Source: Turritopsis dohrnii
Taxonomy: Eukaryota > Cnidaria > Hydrozoa > Anthoathecata > Oceaniidae
DNA: 64,000 nt
Reading direction: 5' to 3'
Assembly (NCBI GenBank): GCA_027922465.2
Contig: BQMF02000664.1
Location: 62,001 to 126,000, forward strand
A program made the position numbers and the translations under genes. This document shows, piece after piece, positions 56,055-64,000 of the stretch; the first letter of the stretch is position 1; each line of letters opens with the position of its first letter. The notes beneath the pieces are model-generated. The model did not search any database and was not told the origin of the DNA. It was given only the letters and a program-made list of their open reading frames with translations.

Positions 56055-57021
56055 GATTGTCCGGTAAAAAATAATAATTTGTAATTTTATGTAGTTTTGG
56101 TTAAGAAACAACAATGTACCATTTAAACATTTTGAATCTTCGTTGTTTAAATTAAAATCAACAATTAATATTAGCCGTGTTAGCACAGCCCCTTTTTTTT
56201 TGATGAATGATCTTCAGCGCAAAAAGGACTGGGTAAATAATCTATTATGCGTAATTATGCGAATGACGTATTAGTTTGCCTTCTATTCACATACTGCATA
56301 GTACGTCCGCTGGAATGTACAGTTTACCCCCGGTAATTAAAGAATATTTACGAAATAAAAACTAATGAAAATCGATGATTTTTCATGTAAAACCTTTAAC
56401 ATAAAATTTTTGAAATTAGATGATTGAAAAAAATAAAACAGCTTGGTGTAAAACAACGAAGGAACTGAGGCAGGCAAGAGTTCTTATACTGGGCACTAAG
56501 TGTAATATAACTGATTGTGTAAACTCCAACTTGGGTCAAAACTTTTTTCTTCTTTTCTTTTTTCATTTTTCAAAACATAACAAAAGTTGTCTTCGGTAAG
56601 TTCGTTCTTTTTAGCGCAGCGATCCATGCGTGTCTTAATTTTGGATCAGTTGGCAACTTTAAAAATGTTTCGTCTTTACATTCAGGTTTGGTGTTTTTAT
56701 TTGTACAATTTAACGCTACACAGTTAGTTAGACATGGTGCACAAAACTGATGACTAGATTCACTGTGACTGTGGAGCGCTTCTTTTCGCACGTCCGAACA
56801 TTGATTTTACGCTTTTTCCAAGCAGGCAAAAACCTTTTTGTTTTATTGTAAAGGAAACTAAGATGCTTATTAATTTTATTGAATAACACGAAAACGAGGG
56901 CTGCTGATATTGGTCAGGGCGCTGAGACGTAAAAAAAACTGGAAACGAGAGGGACAAATTATTTTTAAGTGAAACTGGTTCGGTAGATCGTACTGATCAC
57001 GAAATTCTTTACCGGACAATC
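56055..57021 (-). mobile_element. DNA element with a THAP-domain fragment
   Basis: Terminal inverted repeats GATTGTCCGGTAAA (56055-56068) and TTTACCGGACAATC (57008-57021). The minus-strand frame 56791-56570 contains NCVALNCTNKNTKPECKDET, FLKLPTDPKLRHAWIAALKR and TNLPKTTF. This is the first half of a THAP zinc finger: C-x4-C, the FxxxP block and the conserved Trp. The Cys-x2-His half is absent. THAP domains are the DNA-binding part of P-element and Kolobok-type transposases. No catalytic domain is present, so the element is non-autonomous or decayed. It is inserted in a family B body; the target duplication is unclear. Confidence 0.75.
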
Positions 57022-57340
57022 TGAATTTATTTAAGGGCCATTTCCTGGACCTATATTGGTTTTGATGACGTCATCCATAGGAAAAAAAATATAGTTCATC
57101 TAAAATTGTTAATATATATACCATTCGATCGCATTTTTTGAACTGAACAAAAGTTATGAAAAGGTCATATAGAAATTATCTGTCTATGCCGAATTATACA
57201 TGATAGAAAGTATTTCTATGACGTCATCGCTTATGAAGTTTGACGAATTGGAAGAACAATTCTGAATGAAATTCACGGGGTAAAGATCAACACAACACAA
57301 CGTTACAAGTAAACAAAATATGTAAACTATTCACATCTTC
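57022..57340. other. Intron 6, no recognised feature
   Basis: AT-rich spacer between the THAP element and the Cys-rich fragment. Confidence 0.4.
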
Positions 57341-58119
57341 CATCGGCAAAAAGATTCTCGCAGTTCACGCAGTTACATAACTCGGAGCATTTCAAGCCAT
57401 GCGATCTGCAAACAACTGAACGTGCCTTTTAGTGCAATATTTTCCTCCATGTGCATTAAAGATGATATCTTGGCAGAGGCTATCAATAACTCGTGTCTTT
57501 TTGTTAGATATAGTTGTTCTGCTACTGACCAATATGTTTCGCATTAGCCTTTAAGGACGATGGAACGATTGTAAAAAATTCAAGTAAAGAGTTTTCAAGT
57601 AGATTCAAGTAAAGTGAAAGTTGGTGACAATAAATGTATTTCCTCGCGAATTACAGCAGCAACTTTGCATATCTTATCGTTAATGGACAATCACGACTTT
57701 TCAAATCGGTTATCTCCTTACATAAGATTTCGATAATTCACTCCTTTCTCGATTGTCCATGCTTTTGCCGCCAACAGTCCACTTCATCTTTGTGACATTG
57801 AATAATTCTATCTAGTTCGTTTATCAGGAATCATAGAAATGCCAGCCTGTTTTTGTATATTGAGAAGTTCCTCTGTATCTATAATCACGAAATTATCAAT
57901 GACCTCTTTCACAATTTTTGCAACAGATACAATAACTGTATCAGTAAAAGAAGAAAAACGCTTCAGTGGTCGAGTGTAATCCCGGTAGCATATTCGATGA
58001 TATTGGAACTCAAGAGATACAATGCTCTGCCAATCTTTCCCAGAAACATCAGTTAGCAAACTGTTATTGTCATTCCTTATTGTGAGGTAAACATTGCAGC
58101 AGCAGTGTCGGTCACACAC
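57341..58119 (-). pseudogene. Pieces of an uncharacterised Cys-rich multicopy family
   Basis: The frame 58119-57808 (MCDRHCCCNVYLTI, GKDWQSIVSLEFQYHRICYR, DYTRPLKRF) has a Cys/His pattern like an N-terminal zinc-binding domain. At 57420-57350 another frame reads CRSHGLKCSELCNCVNCENL, a CXC-type Cys-rich motif that I would expect at the C terminus of the same kind of protein. The frames are separated by stops. I infer a link to the FTGCD fragment at 9405-9674 because such proteins often combine all three parts. Function unknown. Confidence 0.4.
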
Positions 58120-58276
58120 TTCCCTAAATCCTCATATCCATCTTCTCGTTTGGATGTTTTTAACACCACAGATACAGCAAGTAGTTACACACAAAGTATA
58201 CCGACATCATCCATGCCGCATTATTCGAAGTAAGGATTTCTGAGAATAAAAGACGTTTGAACAAACCATGACCATC
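58120..58276. other. Spacer
   Basis: No feature recognised before the TC microsatellite. Confidence 0.4.
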
Positions 58277-58862
58277 TCTCTCTCTCTCTCTTTATGCTGA
58301 AGTTGACGCTGGTTGACGGGGGGAGGGTGCTACAACTGTTGACGTCAACCTTCACAATTTTAAAAAACCTTGACTTTTCTAATTAAGTATGAAAATGTTT
58401 ACACTGAATGTGATCTTGATGTGGTCCATCGTGGCGTAGGGAAGTCCTTCCGTATTGTTTTTGTTGGCTCCGTTGTTCCGTTTTTTCGCTCACGTGATGT
58501 ACGAACGTAAAACAATAAGCACAGATGGAGACAACCTCGAACCCAGGGTCTCTTTGCCGCTATCCGTATATCGAAAAGGATGGAGATGCAGATGGAGATT
58601 GATCAGAGAAAAATTACACGAAGATCATTGCAAATGTTTTTACGTCTAATTAAAAATGCGTAAGAAACTAAGAGACAAAAGGACCAGTGTGGTGGAGGTT
58701 GTTGTTTTTTTGGAGGGTGAGGGGGATCTCTTCTCAAACGATGACCTCAACTGAGGGGGAGGGGGCAACGCAAAGTTGACACAAGTTGACAGACGGGGGA
58801 GGGGGGAGGGGTGGTCAATAATCTTGAAAAAATGGTTGACGTCATTTGTGAACCATCCCTAA
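58277..58862. repeat. GGGGGAGGG/GTTGACG repeat region with a TC microsatellite
   Basis: (TC)n at 58277-58292. Then GTTGACG...GGTTGACGGGGGGAGGGT and GTTGACGTCAACC at 58308-58350, and on the far side AGTTGACAGACGGGGGAGGG and TGGTTGACGTCATTTG at 58780-58850. The two GTTGAC/GGGGAGGG blocks bracket about 430 bp of non-coding DNA and look like the subterminal parts of a DNA element, although perfect terminal repeats could not be aligned. Confidence 0.5.
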
Positions 58863-59189
58863 TTAAGAATTTACATTGAGAAATGTTCAAATTAAAAGAA
58901 ATGTTCTAAAGTTATATTATCAAGTAGCTTTTTAAATTTAATTTACAAGTTTACAATCGATAATAATATCGCTTCATTTTTCCTTGTTTCATTATAAACC
59001 CCCATCTTTCGAATCGAATGTAAAATAGAAATTGACATTCTAAAGAAGCTATCACGAAAATATGGCGTCAAAGATGTGGATTTTTAAAGCATGTTTTTAA
59101 TCACACATTTTCGACCTGGATAGCTCTAATAAATAAAATAATTTTGTCCGGTAAGGTTTTTCGTGTTGCTTTATAGGTGTATATCACAC
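58863..59189. other. Intron 6, no recognised feature
   Basis: AT-rich sequence. TTTTGTCCGGTAAGG at 59145-59158 resembles the end of the THAP element and may be the start of another decayed copy. Confidence 0.4.
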
Positions 59190-59465
59190 CTATCAAGCTT
59201 TTAATTTGTCCCCCGATTTTGCATAGTTATTTGATTTTTTTACGTCTCAGCGCCCTGACTATATGCTTACGTTTTCATATTCTTTCGTTAGGTTAACTAA
59301 TGAATTTGTATGACAAAGGAAATTTCAAAATTACCTTAGCAACAGTGGTGATTCTCCCTAGCAACAGATAATAAAGCAATTATTCGATTCAATGGAGAGT
59401 GAAAAGTAATAGAATAAGTTTGGCATGTCTTAGTTCATATAAATAATTGATATTTTTTACAATAA
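59190..59465 (+). repeat. Dispersed repeat F, copy 2
   Basis: Matches 10320-10515 in direct orientation. Its first part (TTTTTTTACGTCTCAGCGCC, 59235) is the reverse complement of 56912-56935 in the THAP element. This ties repeat F to the THAP-element family. Confidence 0.6.
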
Positions 59466-59560
59466 GTTTTGTCTTCAATGATATGTTTTACAATAAAATG
59501 TCTGAAAAGCATTTTTCCAATGACAGACAACACGAGACACATAACAGCCTTTCATTATAT

Positions 59561-60073
59561 GTGACATGGAAAGCGAAAAGGGACCATTTGCATATTACTC
59601 GTAATTTTATTTTTCTTATGGCGTAAGAAATTTATTTTATTAAAAATTAGGCTTACGTAAGCTTACGTCTATTTATTTTCCAAAAACATTGTATTAGCGG
59701 CTAATTTGTGTACATGAAAGATCTTGAAAACTCATAATCATGTAACATATTGATCATGTTTACCCCAAAATTCTTAAGGTGAGCTTTTACAGATGTAAAT
59801 AAGCTTACAATAGCGTAAGAATTTTAAAGTTTTTGTTACAGCTTACGGCTTACGCCGTAAGAATTCTAACAATTACGCTGACGTAAGTGTAATTTTTCTT
59901 ACGGCTTACGGATTACGCGTTACACTAGCGTAAGAAAAACTGCAATGGCTTGTCTTCCTTACAGCGTAATTTTAATGTGAATTAATATGGAAATTACGCC
60001 TAGTCAGCTGAGTTTATTACGGCAAGCAGGCGTAATTTTCTGGCAAATGGTCCCTTTTCGCTTTCCATGTCAC
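59561..60073. mobile_element. GTGAC-type family B, 513-bp miniature copy
   Basis: Both TIRs (GTGACATGGAAAGCGAAAAG and its inverse) and ATAT flanks (59557-59560, 60074-60077) are intact. The interior consists of little more than the two TTACGTAAGC-type arrays joined together; the alpha, beta and GGGGGACG modules have been deleted. This is the MITE form of family B. Confidence 0.92.
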
Positions 60074-60077
60074 ATAT

Positions 60078-61147
60078 AAGTTTAGATATATGTATGTCTT
60101 TATACAAACAGATGTTTAATTTTTCTGACGCACTTATAGCACGCCAAGATGGCACTGCCGGCGTCTTTGCAAATGGGCCTGTTAAAAAAATGTACTAAGA
60201 CTGCGCGCCAGAGTTATGTCCTCGCATGAAGTTAAAACTTCGTACCAGCGGGTTTCTCACACAGAATTACAGACATGTATGTTGATTGAAAAGAATTCTC
60301 ATCAAGATTCGGCCTGGGAACAAAATTTTTGCAAGAAAATGTTGCAATAACAAGAAAGAAGTTTCTTGAAGATTGTGGGGTGGTACTTAATTCAAAAGCA
60401 TTTGTTTCACATTCAGTATTATTGCTTGTACTTTCTCGAGAAGATGGGGGCTTTTACATTTTCCAGAAAAAAAGACCACTAAGAAGTCGAAAGCGTTGCA
60501 ATGAATAAAGAGGATGTCGAAATCACTGTTCTCTCTCGAGGGTGGTTATTTACTTGCAGCATTGTCTCTTAAACATTTCATTTTCGGAGACAAAGTCGTT
60601 TCAAAATAGATACCATCATGGTAACTATTCCATTTCACATTCGATTTAAGGTTCGAAATTCACATTTTTTTAAGAAAAATCATTACAACATCATAAAAAA
60701 GGTTGGAACATTACAACAACACGTTAAACCATGTTACACAACAAAATGATCATATTCATTTTCTTGTGTAGTCATGCAACGCTGTTGCATAGCCATGCAA
60801 CATCAGAAAACATTGGTGTCAAACAAATAGAAAAGTTGACACAACAGTGTTGCATCGAAAGTAACATGAAATGTTGCATCCGTTTGACCAGTGTTTTAGC
60901 GCGCATGAGTAAACATCGTCTTTCCTACTTTTTAGTCTATTTGTTTTGATTTTGTATTGGCAATGGAGCGACTTCAAAACATTCGCGATTCGATTGTTTA
61001 CATTTTTTTCATTTGTCATCAAGAATTGTGCCTTGTTTCTGGGGGAATACAATATCAAAGATGAGAACGGATGCAATGTCCTGGTTTATGTCAGCAATGG
61101 CTTCATAGACATTGTTTCTTTGAGGGGATTTACAACTTGAAGTATTT
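60078..61147. other. Intron 6, no recognised feature
   Basis: About 1 kb with ATGCAAC-rich words near 60770-60880 (GTCATGCAACGCTGTTGCAT is palindromic). Overlapping frames of 72-85 codons are not recognised. Confidence 0.4.
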
Positions 61148-61803
61148 GTGACGTTCCAGGGGATTTTGATAAACAATATTAACATTATTATCGTTATTAT
61201 CGTTAATATCGCTAATGGAACTACAGAGTAACGTTATTATCATTAATATCGCTAATATCGTTAATATGGTAAGAGCGCAGATTACCGTTATTAGCTTGTT
61301 AAAAAGTTTTGTTTGTTTGTTTGTGCACGTTTGTAGACATTTGTTTATACATTTTACATACGTGTCGTTTTATGAAGTCTTAAAAGTAACCGTGATTTAA
61401 TTATTATTTCGACAAATAGCAATAAATTCAAAACAAACTCGCTTGTTCATGACATGATAAACTCTGATTCTTTCAATAATGACACGCGGACATAATATTT
61501 TTCTAGAAATAACAAAGCACTTTTTTTTCATTTGTTATTCCGGTACCTTCAGCACAAATCTGAAAAGCCACTTTAAAATACTGTGTCATTCGATTTGGTA
61601 ATGTATTATTTTGAAATGTACATTTGCAGGAAGCACCCGTTTTTGTATTAAATTGAACTTAATCAGCTGGTTCTTAAATTCATTTGGAGATTAAAGATAC
61701 GGAAGTTAGTTCGAAAGCAGGCACGAGTAGAAACCGTCTGCTATAATTTTTTTTTCTGAATTGTTCGACGGGTTGCCATTCTATAAGCCCTTGGGAAAAA
61801 AAC
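61148..61803. mobile_element. GTGAC-type family A1, left part
   Basis: GTGACGTTCCAGGGGATTTT at 61148, ATATCGTTAATATCG arrays, and a body matching 16330-16830 through the beta module (AGTAGAAACCGTCTGCTATA, 61730) and CTATAAGCCCTTGGGAAAAA. The match stops at about 61803. No right end. Confidence 0.85.
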
Positions 61804-62185
61804 TTTTTTAAAGTTTTTCCAATTTTTCTGTATTTTATTGTCAGACGTAAGCTGATTAAATGGTGCGTTTGTATCTTATATTACTTAAAAATTGGCCCCT
61901 TTTTTCATGGCAGTAAGTTGGAGACACTTTCTAAGAATAAGAATTAGGTTGTTTTTTCCGAATAATCTATATACATTTATGAGTCAACATCATTTCCGTC
62001 CAACAATTCTGTCCGATAAAACTTTTTCGATTTCTTTTTGAATTGTTTTGGAAGAAGTTAGGTCCATTACAGCTAAACAACACTTAAGAATAGTACAGTT
62101 GTTCCATTAAAGTTTTCTATAAGCAGAATAAGAACATTATCAAGTTTCGATTTTTTATAACTGAATAAAAAAACAGAGTCAATAT
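61804..62185. other. Intron 6, no recognised feature
   Basis: AT-rich non-coding spacer. Confidence 0.4.
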
Positions 62186-63125
62186 CTTACATGGAAAGCT
62201 AAAAAGAAACAATCACATATTACGCATAATTTCATTTTTCTTACTGTGTAAGAAATTCAGTTTTTGTAAAATTACGATACGTAAAATTGCAGTTAGCAAT
62301 TTTAAGTTTCGGCTTACGGTTTACAGCTTATGCCGTAAGATCACACTTACCTAAGCAAAATCTTAAAAAGGAAGTTCTTACGTGGTAAGAAAAATAAAGA
62401 ATTAAGGAATGAAGATTATACCGTCAGAATTCTAAAATTTTGTTTCACGCCGTAAGAATTCAAGAACATTGAAAAATCAACCCCCAAAAAAGTTGAAATT
62501 GTTTATATTGAAATTTGAAAACATTTTCATGAATACGAAAGAGAAAATGTTTTACTGTAAAAAAGTTCTCTCTTCTATATAATTCCATATTTCTTTAAAA
62601 ATTTATGGAAGGAATAACCACATTTCATAAGGACACCGTATTACAGTAAAATGTTACACTCAAGTTTAATATGCTTGAGTAATCATTCATTGTGCTACAG
62701 TTTCATAATAAAAAGGAGTAAAGTATTAGGCTTGATAATGTCTTATTCTGATTGCGAATTTCCAAGACAGACAATCTTCTTCAACCTTATGATGAAAAAC
62801 TGAAGGAAAAAGGTGTGTATTTTTAGTTAAACAAAAAAGAGTATTTCAAAATAGAAATTTTGCAATTTGTTGAACTGACTTCATTTCTCTCTTCCTATAT
62901 TCATCCTGTGTCCCAATCTTGATCTGGAAATATTGAAAGTTACAGAAGTCAATAAAAATTGCTAAAAACGTGAACATACATCTTCATGAAAACAAAGATA
63001 AACATTTTTCACAAGGAATCATCGCACAACTTAAAATAGGATAAAACCGACAGTTTCTGTTCTAGTAACTTTCCAAATAACTGATTGTATGTTTTATCTT
63101 AAACTGAATGAGAACCAGGTGAACA
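62186..63125. mobile_element. GTGAC-type family B, decayed left part
   Basis: CTTACATGGAAAGCTAAAAA at 62186 is a mutated B TIR (preceded by ATAT). TTACGATACGTAAAATTGC-like and GCCGTAAG words follow, then the body with CAGTAAAATGTTACACTCAA (62645), the alpha module (62750-62880, frame broken) and the beta module (63050). No right TIR. Confidence 0.7.
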
Positions 63126-63365
63126 GAAAATTGATTTGAAGGAGAATTAATGTCAAAATTATGTAATACTTTTTTTTATTGAATCGACTCTAAACTGTGG
63201 AAGACGACTTTTTATAAAGTTTCATTCATTTTATACAATTCCTTCGTTAGTTATTAAAGTTTGAAGTTTGATAAAAACTCAAAAATATGACTTCACAGTT
63301 GGTCGTAGATATCAGCTGTAGCTTTTACAAATCACGTAGTGTAAACAATTTGTGATGAGAGAATG

Positions 63366-63640
63366 TCTTATTTTCGTTTTCCTGGTCCTGTCAAAGAAAA
63401 ACAGAGAGCTGAAAATGGCTTAAAAACATCGGTACTGGGTATACTGTTAAAACCTTTCGATTTGAGAAAGATAAAGTTTGCAACGATCACTTTCATGAAG
63501 ACCGTTTCGAAGCTGATAATATGGCAAACATGAGGTTATATGCCGAAGAAAAGAACATGAATGCTTGTGCAGCAACAAAAATTTTCTAACAAAGAGTATT
63601 GATAAATACCAAAGTAGAAACTGTGAATTATAAAAAACCT
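63366..63640 (+). pseudogene. THAP-domain fragment
   Basis: One frame reads SYFRFPGPVKEKQRAE (63370-63417) and the next, after the loss of one base near 63420, reads TVKTFRFEKDKVCNDHFHED then RFEADNMANMRLYAEE. This gives the FxFP block, and C-x2-H of the second half of a THAP zinc finger. It complements the first half seen at 56570-56791 but is a different copy. It is likely a P-element- or Kolobok-type transposon remnant. Confidence 0.65.
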
Positions 63641-64000
63641 AGCTCTTTCAAGAGGATCCAACAAAGTGATCAAAAAGTAGTAAAGTGTTTTTAAAATTTA
63701 ATTTCTGTAAATGCTCTTGCTGTGCATTGTTCTAACACAAGGCATGGTTTACTCCAGTATTTTTCAATTTCCTAAAGAATCTTTTTAAAAAAATAACAAA
63801 AAAGATCGGTAATGTGTTTAGAGACTTGCACATTCTAAACAGATGTTCTTAGCGATCTCTCTTCTTATCTGGCCTGGTTTTTTTTATTTTAAAAAAGTAT
63901 TATCCTGATTATTGGAATTGCCAATACATCTAAGTAGTAGAAACTACGCCTTGCATACAGATAGATAGATACCATCATGGCTGAATTGTCCATTCACAAT
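63641..64000. other. Intron 6 to window end, no recognised feature
   Basis: AT-rich non-coding sequence. No CAB39 exon is found here. Confidence 0.4.

Noticed and set aside
60078..64000. Further CAB39 exons downstream of exon 6
   Set aside because: No FFSEYEKLL- or LLGELLLDRHN-like codons with splice sites were found; the continuing sequence is transposon debris.

Overview
This is animal (metazoan) nuclear DNA, AT-rich and dominated by introns and transposable elements. The only conserved host gene I can identify is CAB39/MO25, the scaffold subunit of the LKB1-STRAD kinase complex. It lies on the + strand. Six coding exons (1879-1986, 15288-15348, 33421-33524, 38289-38407, 44930-45098, 54694-54753) join in frame with GT-AG introns and give the first 207 codons of a protein that is about 340 residues in vertebrates. 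The remaining exons must lie beyond base 64000. The AT richness, large introns and mix of Penelope, hAT, Harbinger, THAP and CR1/jockey-like elements would fit an early-branching invertebrate such as a cnidarian, but the species is not proven.

Layout. 1-1870: 5' flank or 5'UTR intron with a CAGGC-ended element inserted in an older repeat. 1987-15287 (intron 1): an antisense six-exon hAT-type transposase gene (8956-5620) with one homopolymer indel, a small MITE, repeat fragments, and two nested GTGAC-type elements with a tRNA-derived SINE inside the outer one. 15349-33420 (intron 2): stacked GTGAC elements, a repeat dimer split by one of them, a LINE lacking its reverse transcriptase, a Penelope-like retroelement interrupted by a TA-duplicating DNA element, and a 3 kb CR1/jockey-like LINE. 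33525-38288 (intron 3): mostly unrecognised sequence plus a C-family fragment. 38408-44929 (intron 4): two B-family GTGAC elements, one carrying a Harbinger element and hAT remnants. 45099-54693 (intron 5): a C-family element, a Penelope fragment and a hAT pseudogene. 54754-64000 (intron 6): B-family copies, two THAP-domain transposon remnants and an uncharacterised Cys-rich family.

The most interesting structure is one superfamily of non-coding, TIR-bounded elements. At least five families share terminal inverted repeats that align without gaps over 20 bp (GTGAC, seven variable bases, then GGGAAAAG or close variants) and make 4-bp AT-only target duplications, one of them confirmed by an empty site inside this window. 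Each family fills its subterminal regions with its own palindromic word array (ATATTAACG, AAACGTTT, ATTATCGC, AAGCGATT, TTACGTAAGC or GTTTAAAC). Families with different ends nevertheless share the same internal modules. No transposase could be assigned to them. The hAT, Harbinger, THAP, Penelope and LINE coding regions are mostly broken and look like resident transposons rather than host genes.
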